Shown: piece after piece, positions 26,501-35,577 of the stretch
Position numbering within the stretch: the first letter of the stretch is position 1
Layout: each line of letters starts with the position of its first letter
Source of the DNA: Oceanobacter antarcticus
GTDB lineage: Bacteria > Pseudomonadota > Gammaproteobacteria > Pseudomonadales > Oceanobacteraceae
Length of the DNA: 64,000 nt
Assembly: GCF_044962685.1 (NCBI RefSeq)
Contig: NZ_JBBKTX010000014.1
Span: 1-64,000 of the forward strand
Direction of reading: 5' to 3'
Translations under genes and position numbers: made by a program
Notes under the pieces: generated by a model
Told to the model about the DNA's origin: nothing
Seen by the model: the letters and a program-made list of their open reading frames with translations, nothing else
The model's database searches: none

Positions 26501-26801
26501 TGGCACCCGTCGTGTCCTGGAGGATGCCGGGGTGCAGTCCAGCCGCATCAACAAGGTAACTCAGGGCCGTCCACATATCGTGGACACAATTAAAAACGAT
26601 GGTATTGATCTGATCGTCAATACTACCGACGGTGCCCAGGCTATCGCAGACTCGGCAGACATTCGTCGCAGCGCCTTGCAACACAAGGTGTATTACACCA
26701 CCACATTGGCGGGTGCAGAGGCCATTGTTGAAGCGCTGCGTTCCGAAGGTCTGAAAGACGTTCATCGTCTGCAAGATCTGCATGCCAGTATCGGCCAATA
26801 A
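23580..26801 (+). CDS. carB: Carbamoyl-phosphate synthase large chain
   Basis: A 1073-residue protein with two homologous ATP-grasp halves (each with the IIGAGPIVIGQACEFDYSG / VLGGGPNRIGQGIEFDYCC type motif) and a C-terminal MGS-like allosteric domain (about 935-1073), the normal family architecture. It lies 19 bp after carA and overlaps the upstream frame of greA. The allosteric domain is where UMP and IMP/ornithine act in homologues. Confidence 0.97.
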   Translation: MPKRTDINSILIIGAGPIVIGQACEFDYSGAQACKALREEGYRVILVNSNPATIMTDPSMADATYIEPITVEAVAKIIEKERPDALLPTMGGQTALNCALGLEKAGVLEQFGVEMIGANADTIDKAEDRDRFDQAMKKIGLACPRAGIAHTLEEAREVQKTLGFPCIIRPSFTMGGTGGGIAYNKEEFEEICTRGLDLSPTSELLIDESLIGWKEYEMEVVRDKNDNCIIVCAIENFDAMGVHTGDSITVAPAQTLTDKEYQIMRDASLAVLREIGVETGGSNVQFGVDPKTGRMVVIEMNPRVSRSSALASKATGFPIAKVAAKLAIGYTLDELQNDITGGATPASFEPSIDYVVTKIPRFTFEKFPQADGRLTTQMKSVGEVMAIGRTQQESLQKALRGLEVGSSGFDPKVNLADEGARDKVVSELVTPGAERIWYVGDAFRMGLTVDEIYQYSGIDPWFLVQIEDLIKEEASVSASSLTVLDASAVLRLKRKGFSDQRLATLLGISEKAFRKHRQKLNIRPVYKRVDTCAAEFSTDTAYMYSTYEEECESNPTDRDKIIVLGGGPNRIGQGIEFDYCCVHAALAAKEEGYEAIMVNCNPETVSTDYDTSDRLYFEPVTLEDVLEIVEKEKPKGVIVQYGGQTPLKLANELEACGVPVIGTSPESIDRAEDRERFQQMIQRLGLKQPVNATVTSAEEAVARAADIGYPLVVRPSYVLGGRAMEIVSNEKSLRRYMNEAVRVSNDSPVLLDYFLDRAIEVDIDAVCDGEEVVIGAIMQHIEQAGIHSGDSACSLPPYSLPADVQDLMREQVKAMALELGVVGLMNTQLAYQDGEIYVIEVNPRASRTVPFVSKCIGVSLAAVAAKVMMGRSLADLGFTKEIIPLYFSVKEAVFPFNKFQGVDPILGPEMKSTGEVMGAGKTFGEAFFKAQLGAGADLPVGGTAFLSVREADKSGLVAVARGLVECGFELVCTDGTRRVLEDAGVQSSRINKVTQGRPHIVDTIKNDGIDLIVNTTDGAQAIADSADIRRSALQHKVYYTTTLAGAEAIVEALRSEGLKDVHRLQDLHASIGQ

Positions 26802-26826
26802 ACCAAGCTATCAGGAGTCAATGCAA

Positions 26827-27303
26827 ATGCAGAAGTTTCCTATGACCCTCGAAGGGGAAAAGGCATTGCGCGACGAGTTGCAGCGCCTGAAAAGTGTCGA
26901 ACGTCCGACTGTTATCCAGGCAATTGCGGACGCGCGCGAGCACGGTGATCTCAAGGAGAACGCCGAGTATCACGCCGCCCGCGAGCAGCAGGGTTTTATT
27001 GAAGGTCGTATCCAGGAGATTGAAGGCAAGCTCTCCAATTGCCAGGTGATCGACATCAAGACCATTCCGCGGACTGGCAAGGTGCTGTTCGGTGTGACGG
27101 TGACCATTATCAATGTCGATACTGATGAAGAAGTGGAATACAAAATCGTCGGTGATGATGAAGCGGATATCAAAGCCAATCGTATTTCTGTTTCATCGCC
27201 GATTGCTCGTGCCCTGATTGGCAAGGAAGAGGGCGACACCGTGGTCGTCAAGATTCCCAGTGGCAGCGTGGAATATGAAATCGATCAGGTCAAACACCTC
27301 TGA
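26827..27303 (+). CDS. greA: Transcription elongation factor GreA
   Basis: A 158-residue factor that stimulates RNA cleavage by backtracked RNA polymerase. The N-terminal coiled coil has LKSVERPTVIQAIADAREHGDLKENAEYH, with the acidic tip DLKEN-like residues; the C-terminal domain ends in VEYEIDQVK. ATG 26827 has AGGAG 9 bp upstream (26813-26817) and gives the normal length. Last gene of the car operon, followed by a strong terminator. Confidence 0.95.
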   Translation: MQKFPMTLEGEKALRDELQRLKSVERPTVIQAIADAREHGDLKENAEYHAAREQQGFIEGRIQEIEGKLSNCQVIDIKTIPRTGKVLFGVTVTIINVDTDEEVEYKIVGDDEADIKANRISVSSPIARALIGKEEGDTVVVKIPSGSVEYEIDQVKHL

Positions 27304-27327
27304 CCTGTGACCGCCGGATTGTCAAGT

Positions 27328-27350
27328 CGCCTCCTTCGGGAGGCGTTTTT
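27328..27350 (+). terminator. Intrinsic terminator after greA
   Basis: CGCCTCC-TTCG-GGAGGCG (27328-27345), a 7-bp stem with an extra-stable UUCG tetraloop, followed by five Ts; 25 bp past the greA stop. Confidence 0.92.
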
Positions 27351-27488
27351 GTATCCGGGAATTGTCGGCCTTAGATTCGGATCTTGAAATTGCTTTGTGG
27401 TAGCCTTTTCCTGCGAACACAACTTTTTCAAACAGGCCTGTTTTAAAACGGCCTTTTGAGCATGTAGACAAGAAGCAGGGAGGCAGGG

Positions 27489-27938
27489 ATGAAATATCTG
27501 GTTGCAGGCATGATGCTGGTGGCACTGAGTGCGGACGCGCAGATATATAAATGGCTGGACGCTAACGGCAAGGTGCATTTTGGCAGCATGCCGCCGACTA
27601 CGGCGAATGCCGAATCGTTGGATCTTTCCACGGCAACGACCAGCTCGTCCCCTGCGGCAACGATCCCCGCTATTAATCGTGATGAAGCACAAAAAGCCTA
27701 CCTGGAAAGCGCCGCGGCAGAGCGTAAAAAACGTGAAGCAGAGCGTGAACACCAGCGTATTGTGGAACAGCAGACCAGGCGTACCTGTGGTGTCCTGAGT
27801 GGTATGAAAAAAGATCTGGAAGACAAAAAGGCGTTGTATCGTTACAACGATCAGGGTGAAAAAGTGTTTCTGAGTGATATCGAGAGCAAGGCCTTTCACC
27901 AGCAAGTTAACGATGAGTATGACAAAAATTGCCACTAA
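27489..27938 (+). CDS. DUF4124-containing exported protein
   Basis: A 149-residue protein with a short signal peptide (about 1-17), a DUF4124-type motif IYKWLDANGKVHFGSMPP right after it, a low-complexity alanine/serine stretch and a long charged coiled coil (about 60-110). Such proteins are common, small periplasmic or envelope proteins of unknown function. It has no obvious operon partner between greA and glpK. Confidence 0.8.
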   Translation: MKYLVAGMMLVALSADAQIYKWLDANGKVHFGSMPPTTANAESLDLSTATTSSSPAATIPAINRDEAQKAYLESAAAERKKREAEREHQRIVEQQTRRTCGVLSGMKKDLEDKKALYRYNDQGEKVFLSDIESKAFHQQVNDEYDKNCH

Positions 27939-27995
27939 TTAGTGGGGAATTGAAAAGTATCAAGGCAGGTAACATTACGATTGATCGTAGCGTTA

Positions 27996-28023
27996 CCCAA
28001 ACTATTCGTGCGTATTGTTTGGG
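27996..28023 (+). other. Inverted repeat upstream of glpK
   Basis: CCCAAAC (27996-28002) and GTTTGGG (28017-28023) form a 7-bp dyad 55 bp before glpK. It could be a leader hairpin or repressor site; no glpR is in the window. Confidence 0.35.
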
Positions 28024-28077
28024 CAATGAGCGTGTATTGCCACTGCCATAATCAGTGACGTATTTCGGGAGAATGAC

Positions 28078-29568
28078 ATGGGCAACCGTTTTGGCATTCT
28101 TGCCATCGATCAGGGAACAACCAGTACACGAGCCATCGTGTTTGACCCGCAGCTGCAAACCGTTGCCATGGCCCAGCAGGAGTTCCCCCAGCATTATCCG
28201 GATGATGGCTGGGTTGAGCACAATCCGGATGATCTCTGGCAAAGCACCTGCGCAGTGGTTCAGCAAGCCCTGGCAGAGGCGAGGGAGCAGGGCTGTGAGG
28301 TTTCTGCCATCGGCATTACCAATCAGCGCGAGACGACGCTGGTGTGGGATAAACACAGCGGCGCTGCTGTATATCCTGCCATTGTCTGGCAAGACCGTCG
28401 CACCGCCAGGCTCTGCGATCAACTGCGGTCAGAGGTTGGGGATGATTATGTACAGGCCCGCTCAGGCCTACGGCTTGACCCTTATTTTTCTGCCACCAAG
28501 GTGGCCTGGATTCTCGATAACGTTGACGGTGCTCGCCTGCGGGCAGAACGTGGTGAGCTGCTGTTTGGCACGGTCGATAGTTATCTGATCTGGAAACTGA
28601 CCGGTGGCCAACGGCATGTGACCGACGCGACCAACGCCAGCCGTACCAATCTGTTTAATATTCATCGTGGTGAGTGGGATAACGAGCTGCTCGACCTGTT
28701 TCGTATCCCATCTGCCATGCTGCCTCAAGTACAGGATTGCTCTGGTCATTTTGGCACTGCGCTGGCCCGCTTTACCGGCGATCGGGATATTGCTATCACC
28801 GGGGTAGCCGGAGATCAGCAAGCGGCCAGCGTCGGCCAGTGCTGTTTTGAACCAGGACAGGTAAAAAGCACCTATGGCACCGGGTGTTTTGTACTGCTGA
28901 ATACCGGTCAAAAACCGCTGTTTTCATCTCATGGACTGCTCACCACGATTGCCTTGCAACTGGATGGCCGGCGCACCTACGCCCTGGAAGGGGCGATCTT
29001 TGTTGCCGGTGCGACGGTGCAATGGTTACGGGACGAGCTAGGCATTATCGAACGGGCGTCCGATACGGAACGGTTAGCCAGCGGGCTGGACAGTAACAAG
29101 GGTGTCTACCTGGTGCCTGCGTTTACGGGGCTGGGTGTACCTTACTGGCGTGCCGACGCTCGGGCCGCGATTGTTGGCCTGACCCGTGGTGCTGGCAAGG
29201 CGGAACTGGCCAGGGCAGCGCTGGAAGCCGTCTGTTATCAGACCGCCGATCTGTTTGCAGTGATGGCGCAGGAAGGTCTGCGGCCAACGTCCTTGCGGGT
29301 TGATGGTGGCATGGTGTCCAACAACTGGATGCTGCAATTTCTTGCGGATGTGTTGAATACCGAGGTACTGCGTCCGGCACTGCTGGAAACCACCGCACTG
29401 GGAGCTGCCTATCTGGCCGGGCGAGCAGTGGGGCTTTACGGTGATACCTCGGAATTCACCCGCCTGTGGCAATGCCGGGCAACCTTTACACCCGCCATGA
29501 GCGAGGCCCAGCGTGCTACTTTGCTGGCCGGATGGCAAAAAGCCGTGCAGCGTGTGGTGCTGGAATGA
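28078..29568 (+). CDS. glpK: Glycerol kinase
   Basis: A 496-residue FGGY-family kinase forming glycerol 3-phosphate from glycerol and ATP in the cytoplasm. The phosphate-binding motif DQGTTSTRAIVFD (near 9-21), the SSGGL-like and TGCFVLLNTG segments and the YALEGAIFVAGATVQWLRDELG signature are diagnostic. GGGAGAAT ribosome site. It precedes glpD by 28 bp; no glpF transporter gene lies next to it. Confidence 0.95.
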   Translation: MGNRFGILAIDQGTTSTRAIVFDPQLQTVAMAQQEFPQHYPDDGWVEHNPDDLWQSTCAVVQQALAEAREQGCEVSAIGITNQRETTLVWDKHSGAAVYPAIVWQDRRTARLCDQLRSEVGDDYVQARSGLRLDPYFSATKVAWILDNVDGARLRAERGELLFGTVDSYLIWKLTGGQRHVTDATNASRTNLFNIHRGEWDNELLDLFRIPSAMLPQVQDCSGHFGTALARFTGDRDIAITGVAGDQQAASVGQCCFEPGQVKSTYGTGCFVLLNTGQKPLFSSHGLLTTIALQLDGRRTYALEGAIFVAGATVQWLRDELGIIERASDTERLASGLDSNKGVYLVPAFTGLGVPYWRADARAAIVGLTRGAGKAELARAALEAVCYQTADLFAVMAQEGLRPTSLRVDGGMVSNNWMLQFLADVLNTEVLRPALLETTALGAAYLAGRAVGLYGDTSEFTRLWQCRATFTPAMSEAQRATLLAGWQKAVQRVVLE

Positions 29569-29596
29569 CTACGATTTTGTCAATAAGGAAACCAGT

Positions 29597-31291
29597 GTGA
29601 CGCAGCGACAAGATACTCTGAAACAACTGGATGGTGAGTGCTTTGATGTGCTGATTGTCGGCGGTGGCATTAACGGTGCGGTGTCGGCAGCGGCGCTGTC
29701 CAGTCACGGTGCTCGGGTTGCCCTCATTGATCGTGATGATTTTGGCAGCGCGACCAGTGCCAACAGTTCCAATCTGGTCTGGGGTGGCATCAAATATCTG
29801 GAAAGTGGTGAAGTGGCGCTGGTGAATGAACTGTGCCGCAGTCGTAACCGGCTGATGCAGCGTTTTCCCAGTCGAATTCGCGAAATACGCTTTCTGACGA
29901 CGGTACCCAAAGGTTTTCGCAAGCCCGCCTGGATGGTTTACATCGGTGCTTTGCTGTATTGGGGTTTTGGTCGCGGGGCAACCCGGATGCCGGAGTACCT
30001 GTCGCGACGGCGGCTGCAACAGCGTCAGCCATTGATCGACATCGCCGTTGCCCAGGGCGGATTGGAATATTCAGATGCCTGGCTGGTTGATAACGACGCC
30101 CGGCTGACGTTTGATTTTGTCCGTACGGCGATACGGCAGGGCGCGGTGGTGGCTAACTACGTCGCCTCTGAAGGATCACAGCAGGTCGATAATGAATGGC
30201 ATACCCGTGTAGTTGACCAGCAAACAGGCGAACAGCAGCTGATTCGCTCCCAGGTATTACTGAATGCCACCGGCCCCTGGGTCGATGGCTACAACCAGTT
30301 AAGCCAGCAATCGGCTGGCCATCATCATGTGTATTCAAAAGGTATCCACCTGATTGTGCCCCGGTTGATCGAAGAAGAACGTGTGCTGGCATTTTTTGCC
30401 AACGATGGCCGGCTGTTTTTTGTGATTCCGATGGGCAGCAAGACCTGTCTGGGTACGACCGATACCCGTGTCACTCGGCCTGAGTCGGTGGTGACTGCCG
30501 CCGATCGCCAGTTTGTGCTGGATAATGTCAATCAGCGTCTGAAGCTGGACAAGCCGCTGACCGCTGCTGATGTGATCTCCGAGCGCTGTGGTGTGCGGCC
30601 GTTGGTGGTGGCCAGTGCGGCGGCAGAGAATCAAGCCGACTCTGTTAATCAAGACAACAAGGAAGCAACAGGCGAAGCAGGAAAGGAGCAGGGCGACTGG
30701 CTTAACCTGTCGCGCCGCCATGCGATTGATGCCAGTGCCGACCATCGTTACCTCAGTATTTTTGGTGGCAAGCTGACCGATTGTGTCAACGTCGGCGAAG
30801 AAATATATGACCAGGTCAGCGCGTTTGGTATTCCGCTGCAGCCGAGATCCGATCGCTGGTTTGGTGAGCCGGACGAGCGCCGCCGGGAAGGCTTCTGGCG
30901 TCAGGCAACGGAGCAAGGGCTGGATCAATACTGGTGTGAGCATCGCCGGGAGACCTTGTTGCAGCGTTGGTGGCGGCGTTATGGCACCGATGCTTTCGAG
31001 TTACTGGTTGATGTTGCGGATCACCCGGAATGGTTACGGCCGTTGCTGGAGGGTGACGACCTGCGCGAGGCCGAAGTCCGGCTGGCGGCGCGGCTGGAGA
31101 TGGTCACCCGGCTGGAGGATTTTTTACGTCGTCGTACCATGCTGGAGCTGACCAGTGGCAAGGCGGCGCTGGCACAATCCCCGGTATTGGCGCACATCAG
31201 CGAATTGTTATTTGGCTCTGCTGGCGAACAACAATTGCGGGATTATCTGAGCACGGATGTTGCGGATCACTTGCCAGCGGCTGATGGTTGA
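29597..31291 (+). CDS. glpD: Aerobic glycerol-3-phosphate dehydrogenase
   Basis: A 564-residue FAD-dependent membrane-associated enzyme oxidising glycerol 3-phosphate to dihydroxyacetone phosphate and feeding electrons to quinone. FAD motif LIVGGGINGAV (about 20-30), SSNLVWGGIKYLESGE, and the C-terminal DUF-like lid are present. GTG 29597 has AAGGAA; a longer frame without site opens at 29513. A charged, low-complexity insertion (about 338-366, NQADSVNQDNKEA and on) interrupts the conserved region after the GVRPL motif; this is not in E. coli GlpD. Pair with glpK. Confidence 0.92.
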   Translation: MTQRQDTLKQLDGECFDVLIVGGGINGAVSAAALSSHGARVALIDRDDFGSATSANSSNLVWGGIKYLESGEVALVNELCRSRNRLMQRFPSRIREIRFLTTVPKGFRKPAWMVYIGALLYWGFGRGATRMPEYLSRRRLQQRQPLIDIAVAQGGLEYSDAWLVDNDARLTFDFVRTAIRQGAVVANYVASEGSQQVDNEWHTRVVDQQTGEQQLIRSQVLLNATGPWVDGYNQLSQQSAGHHHVYSKGIHLIVPRLIEEERVLAFFANDGRLFFVIPMGSKTCLGTTDTRVTRPESVVTAADRQFVLDNVNQRLKLDKPLTAADVISERCGVRPLVVASAAAENQADSVNQDNKEATGEAGKEQGDWLNLSRRHAIDASADHRYLSIFGGKLTDCVNVGEEIYDQVSAFGIPLQPRSDRWFGEPDERRREGFWRQATEQGLDQYWCEHRRETLLQRWWRRYGTDAFELLVDVADHPEWLRPLLEGDDLREAEVRLAARLEMVTRLEDFLRRRTMLELTSGKAALAQSPVLAHISELLFGSAGEQQLRDYLSTDVADHLPAADG

Positions 31292-31385
31292 CCTGCGACT
31301 TCCTCTTATCGTCAGTAGCAGGTGAGCTTTCAGCCTGGCCACTGTCTGCCTATACTGCCGCGTTTGGTCGCCATAGGAACACTGC

Positions 31386-32630
31386 ATGAAAACCGCTCTG
31401 ATTATCGGCTACGTCTGGCCGGAGCCGGCATCGTCCGCAGCGGGTAGTCGCATGTTGCAGCTGATTGCCGCACTGCAATCGGGTGATTATCGGGTGGTGT
31501 TTGGTTCACCAGCCGACTGGAGTCCTCATGCGGTGGGACTGGCTGACCACGGAGTGGAAGCCGTCAAACTGCAGCTTAACAGCTCGACGTTTAACGACTA
31601 TATCGCCGGGCTACAACCGGATCTGGTGATGTTCGACCGTTTTATGATGGAAGAGCAATTTGGCTGGCGGGTGGAAGAAACCTGCCCGAATGCGCTGCGG
31701 GTGCTGGATATGGAAGACGTCCACAGCCTGCGTCATGCTCGCCATCAGGCGCTCAAGGAAGGCGTAGAACCGGGCTTGAAGCATATTCATTCTGAATTGG
31801 CGATACGGGAAGTGGCGGCTGTTTTACGTTGCGACCTGACGCTGGTGATTTCGGAATTTGAATGGCACTGGTTGCAGCAACAATTCCAGATACCGGCAGC
31901 CCAGCTGATCTATCTGCCTTTTATGCTGCTGGCATCACAATGGCAGCGGCCGTTGACGGCGCTGTCTCAACGCCAGCATTTTGTCTGTATCGGTAATTTT
32001 CGCCACGAGCCGAACTGGGATGCCGTACGCTGGCTCAGAGAAGCCCTTTGGCCTGCCATTCGCCAGCAGCTGCCAACGGCGGAGCTGCACGTTTTTGGTG
32101 CTTATCCGCCTAAAAAAGCGACCAGCTTGCAGAATGAACAACTGGGTTTTTATGTCCCCGGCTGGGCAGACGATGCGCTTGAGGTGGTGGATTCTGCCCG
32201 TGTCATGCTGGCCCCGTTAAGGTTTGGTGCCGGGTTGAAGGGCAAATTGCTGGATGCAGCAATCACCGCCACCCCAGCTGTCACCACTCCGGTAGGGGCA
32301 GAAGGCATGTACGGTTCTGCCATGGGCAATCAGCGTGATCTGGGCATATTGGTGGCAGATTCGGCGACCGTTTTTGTTGATGCCGCCGTGCAGCTGTATC
32401 AGAACGACAGCCTGTGGGATACGTGTTCCGCTGCGGCGGTTCGGTTGGCACCAGACCGTTTTGCCTTTGCAGATCATGCACCGCGCTGGCTGGCACGACT
32501 GTCCGAGTTGGCCGGCAACCTTGAAAACCATCGGCTGAGCGGGTTTTACGGTGCCATGTTACGGCACCATACGCTCAAAAGTACTCGCTACATGTCGCAG
32601 TGGATCGAGGCCAAAAACCGGTTGTCGTAG
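31386..32630 (+). CDS. Glycosyltransferase, GT4-like
   Basis: A 414-residue cytosolic two-domain glycosyltransferase. The N-terminal half has a GT-B-like opening (ALIIGYVWPEPASSAAGSRM); the C-terminal half has FVCIGNFRHEPNWDAVRWL and LAPLRFGAGLKGKLLDAA, the nucleotide-sugar-binding E-loop typical of family 4 retaining enzymes, with GLKGK instead of the usual E-x7-E. Sugar donor and acceptor are unknown. It follows glpD by 94 bp and faces the antiporter gene. Confidence 0.75.
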   Translation: MKTALIIGYVWPEPASSAAGSRMLQLIAALQSGDYRVVFGSPADWSPHAVGLADHGVEAVKLQLNSSTFNDYIAGLQPDLVMFDRFMMEEQFGWRVEETCPNALRVLDMEDVHSLRHARHQALKEGVEPGLKHIHSELAIREVAAVLRCDLTLVISEFEWHWLQQQFQIPAAQLIYLPFMLLASQWQRPLTALSQRQHFVCIGNFRHEPNWDAVRWLREALWPAIRQQLPTAELHVFGAYPPKKATSLQNEQLGFYVPGWADDALEVVDSARVMLAPLRFGAGLKGKLLDAAITATPAVTTPVGAEGMYGSAMGNQRDLGILVADSATVFVDAAVQLYQNDSLWDTCSAAAVRLAPDRFAFADHAPRWLARLSELAGNLENHRLSGFYGAMLRHHTLKSTRYMSQWIEAKNRLS

Positions 32631-32659
32631 TCTGTTCGCGTGGTTGAAGTGGTTAGGCG

Positions 32660-33859
32660 TCAGCCCGGCCAGCGCTTCCAGACATGGGTCGAGAGACCAT
32701 GCAAAAAGATACTCAATAATACCGTCAGTACTGCGGTGCCAAACACGGTATCGTAAGACGCGATACGGTCGGCGTACCCCATTTGCTGAATAGCCAGCAT
32801 CAGATACAGAATACTGGCAATGCCTCGAGGGCCAAACCAGGCGAGAAAAATCTTCTGTCCAAATGGCAAGCCACTGCCGGTCAGGGAAATCAGGACTGGA
32901 ATCATCCGCACCAGCGTCAGGCTGAGCAGGGCATAAGCCAGCATGGGCCAGCTGAACAACGGCCAGGCTTCGGCGACAAATACCAGCCCGAAGAGGAAAA
33001 ACATCAGCAAGCTCAGTACTTCACCTTCCGCCTCACCAAATTCACGTAAACGGGTCATCACGGTGACCCGGTGCGCTTCCAGAAACAGCCCCGCCAGAAA
33101 AGCAGCAATAAAGCCATTGCCCCCCAGTGATTCAGCCCCGGAGTAAGCCAGAAAGGCCAGCGATAACGACGACAAGCGTTGGAACAACGGCATCATTTGA
33201 TGGGCGTCCGAGGCCCACTGCACCAGTCGGCCACCCCAACGGCCAACCACCACCCCTGTCAGGCCTCCGACGACAAACTGCTGGGTGACAAATACGGGCC
33301 ATTGCATGGAGTCGAGAAAGGCATAGTCGCCAGCGTTCATCACGGCCAGTACAAATAACAGCACCGGCAAGGCCAGACCGTCGTTCAGGCCACTTTCAAC
33401 GGTAATGGTATGCCGCAGCGGCAAACTGATACGATTGTCAGAAAAAATCGCCTGGGCCAGAGCCGCATCGGTAGGAGACAGCATGATGGCCAGCCAGGCC
33501 GCAGGCAGCCAGGCCAAGCCCAGTAGCGGTACTGCCAGTACCCAGCCTGCCAGCATGGTGAGTGGCAAGCCAATGGCGAGCAGACGAATAGGTAAAATTT
33601 CGTAGCACACCAGTTGTGAACGTTTGATCTGGCTGGCGTCGGTAAACAGGATCAGTGCCAGAGTGAGTTCAGCCAGCAGGGTCAGTTCGCTGGCTTGGAT
33701 ATCGGCGGGTACCCAGGCAAGTACTTGCGGCCCAACCAGAATCCCCATCAGGGTGACCAGCATGGGGGCACTGATGCCAGATTGATCAATACGTTTTGAG
33801 AAGGCACTGTAGAACAGCAGTGTTGCCGCCAGGGTCAGCAGCAGGGAATGGTTACTCAT
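32660..33859 (-). CDS. Cation:proton antiporter, CPA1 (NhaP-like)
   Basis: A 399-residue membrane protein with about 12 hydrophobic segments. The ion-site motifs LSPTDAALAQAI and ESGLNDGLALP are those of CPA1 Na+/H+ and K+/H+ antiporters. The N-terminal helix is a normal membrane anchor, and no C-terminal soluble domain is present, so it is the short form. The exchanged ion is not determined. It is convergent with the glycosyltransferase gene. Confidence 0.85.
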   Translation of the reverse strand: MSNHSLLLTLAATLLFYSAFSKRIDQSGISAPMLVTLMGILVGPQVLAWVPADIQASELTLLAELTLALILFTDASQIKRSQLVCYEILPIRLLAIGLPLTMLAGWVLAVPLLGLAWLPAAWLAIMLSPTDAALAQAIFSDNRISLPLRHTITVESGLNDGLALPVLLFVLAVMNAGDYAFLDSMQWPVFVTQQFVVGGLTGVVVGRWGGRLVQWASDAHQMMPLFQRLSSLSLAFLAYSGAESLGGNGFIAAFLAGLFLEAHRVTVMTRLREFGEAEGEVLSLLMFFLFGLVFVAEAWPLFSWPMLAYALLSLTLVRMIPVLISLTGSGLPFGQKIFLAWFGPRGIASILYLMLAIQQMGYADRIASYDTVFGTAVLTVLLSIFLHGLSTHVWKRWPG

Positions 33860-33911
33860 CGTTTGGCAGGTTGTTCATCTGGCTATCCATGGCAGGCTGG
33901 TACGGCAGGTG

Positions 33912-34238
33912 TTATTCCCAGACTATACGCAAGGGCTCACCAAAATCATCATAGATTATTTTTTTACGCGGACGACGGCGTGGCTGACTGGCAGCTGCCG
34001 CAGGGCGTTTGGGCTTGCGTTGGGAATCACGGCGCTGGTCAATGGCTTGTAGCACCTCGGGCACGGGGGTGCGTTCTTCCTTGGGTTTTTCGAACGCCAT
34101 GCTGCGTTCGTCATAACGTCCGTTTTGCAGACCCGTAGCGCCTCTGGCGACCTCGTTGACTTCTCCGCCTTCTTGCAGATACTGTTCAACTTCGTCGTTC
34201 AGTTGCTGACGTATTTCCGTTTTGGTGGGTCGTTTCAT
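33912..34238 (-). CDS. Small charged protein with a GG motif, unknown
   Basis: A 108-residue hydrophilic protein. The N-terminal KRPTKTEIRQQLNDEVEQYLQEGGEVNEV is predicted helical and ends in the YLxxGGxVxxV pattern, which recalls a motif found in small RNA polymerase-associated factors such as SutA; the middle is arginine- and proline-rich and the C-terminus is conserved-looking (KKIIYDDFGEPLRIVWE). The function is unknown and the SutA comparison is weak. It lies 53 bp upstream of the antiporter gene on the same strand. Confidence 0.6.
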   Translation of the reverse strand: MKRPTKTEIRQQLNDEVEQYLQEGGEVNEVARGATGLQNGRYDERSMAFEKPKEERTPVPEVLQAIDQRRDSQRKPKRPAAAASQPRRRPRKKIIYDDFGEPLRIVWE

Positions 34239-34395
34239 GCGTAGCTCTTGCGCGCGTGGGCAATCAACGGATCAGAGTGCCAGACGGTGGGTTACAGTTC
34301 AATGTATTCGTCACGGTATTCTGCCGCAGTAATCAGATCATGCTGATCAGGTCAATAAACAGGCCGCTGAGAACTCTCTTATCCCCTTGCAATCG

Positions 34396-35418
34396 CTATA
34401 AAAACAGCTCTGCCAGTCGGACACTGGAACGTTTGCCGATAGCGCCCTGATGCTCTTGTAGCCAGAGCTCGGCACGGTGTCTGCCCATATCCCGTAATTG
34501 GTGTAATACGCGTTGGTCGGGCAGCGCTCTGGACGTCGAGGGTAACTGATCCATTTCGCCATTGGGGTCAATCAGATGGAACCGCAGCCGGTTGAGGGCT
34601 TTTTCCAGTCGACCAAAGGGCCGCCAGCTTTCCCGAGCAAAAGCGCGCGCCTGGGCCAGAATACGCATTTCGCGTAAAAATCCGGCATTAAAGGCAATAT
34701 CCATGGCCCGGTTTTTAATCGCGGAGGCTGTTTTTGGGGTATCGCCATGGTGCATGGGTGCCAACAGCACCATCAGAATATCGGCACAATTGCAGTGATA
34801 ATACAGCGGGAAAATCGCCGGGTTGGCGGAGTAACCACCGTCCCAGTAAGGCTCGCCTTCGATTTCGACGCTGTGATGTACCATTGGCAAACAGGCCGAT
34901 GCCAGCAGGGCGTCGGCACTCATATCCTGATTACGGAAAATCCGTAAATGGCCGGTGTTGGCATTGGTGGCGGCGATAAACAGTTGTACCGGGTTGTGGC
35001 GACGCAGACGTTCAAAATCAAAGCTCTTTTCCACAATGGCACGCAGTGGATTGATGTCGAGGGGATTGAGCTGATAGGGCGAAAAGTAGTGGGTAAAACT
35101 CAGCATAAAATTAAGTGCCGGAGTCACCGACATATCCCCGGCAGTGCTCAGTCCACTGAGTTTGAAGGGTGCACTGGCAGCTACGGCTTCCCAGAAATCA
35201 TTGAGTGCTTCGCGTGCACCGTCACGGCCTCCCACCATCATGCCATGGGCCAGCGCTACTGCATTCATGGCACCCGCACTGGTACCGCTGATGCCTTCAA
35301 CGTGGATGTGTTTTGTTTCCAGTAATCGATCCAGTACGCCCCAGGTGAAGGCTCCGTGCGCTCCTCCTCCTTGTAACGCAAGGCTGAGAGGGTACTTGAC
35401 GGGTGCGAACAGAACCAT
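34396..35418 (-). CDS. Patatin-like phospholipase
   Basis: A 340-residue serine hydrolase. The oxyanion motif LQGGGAHGAF (15-24), nucleophile elbow GTSAG (about 45-49) and catalytic DGG in WDGGYSANP (about 193) form the Ser-Asp dyad of patatin-like enzymes. No signal peptide. It would hydrolyse phospholipid acyl chains, in the cytoplasm or at the membrane. The C-terminal arginine-rich segment is typical. It is in its own unit between the small charged protein and the TatD gene. Confidence 0.88.
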   Translation of the reverse strand: MVLFAPVKYPLSLALQGGGAHGAFTWGVLDRLLETKHIHVEGISGTSAGAMNAVALAHGMMVGGRDGAREALNDFWEAVAASAPFKLSGLSTAGDMSVTPALNFMLSFTHYFSPYQLNPLDINPLRAIVEKSFDFERLRRHNPVQLFIAATNANTGHLRIFRNQDMSADALLASACLPMVHHSVEIEGEPYWDGGYSANPAIFPLYYHCNCADILMVLLAPMHHGDTPKTASAIKNRAMDIAFNAGFLREMRILAQARAFARESWRPFGRLEKALNRLRFHLIDPNGEMDQLPSTSRALPDQRVLHQLRDMGRHRAELWLQEHQGAIGKRSSVRLAELFL

Positions 35419-35577
35419 GGAAATACCTGGGTTGTCTGTGAAGTCGTCCAGCCTACCAAGCTCAGGCTCAATTGATATGGCTCGCTGGTGGACAAGAGCA
35501 TTCAGTCAAATTGGCAGAGGATTGTCTGCCTTTATTCACAGTTATATATCCGGTGCAGAAACACTATACCCAAATCG

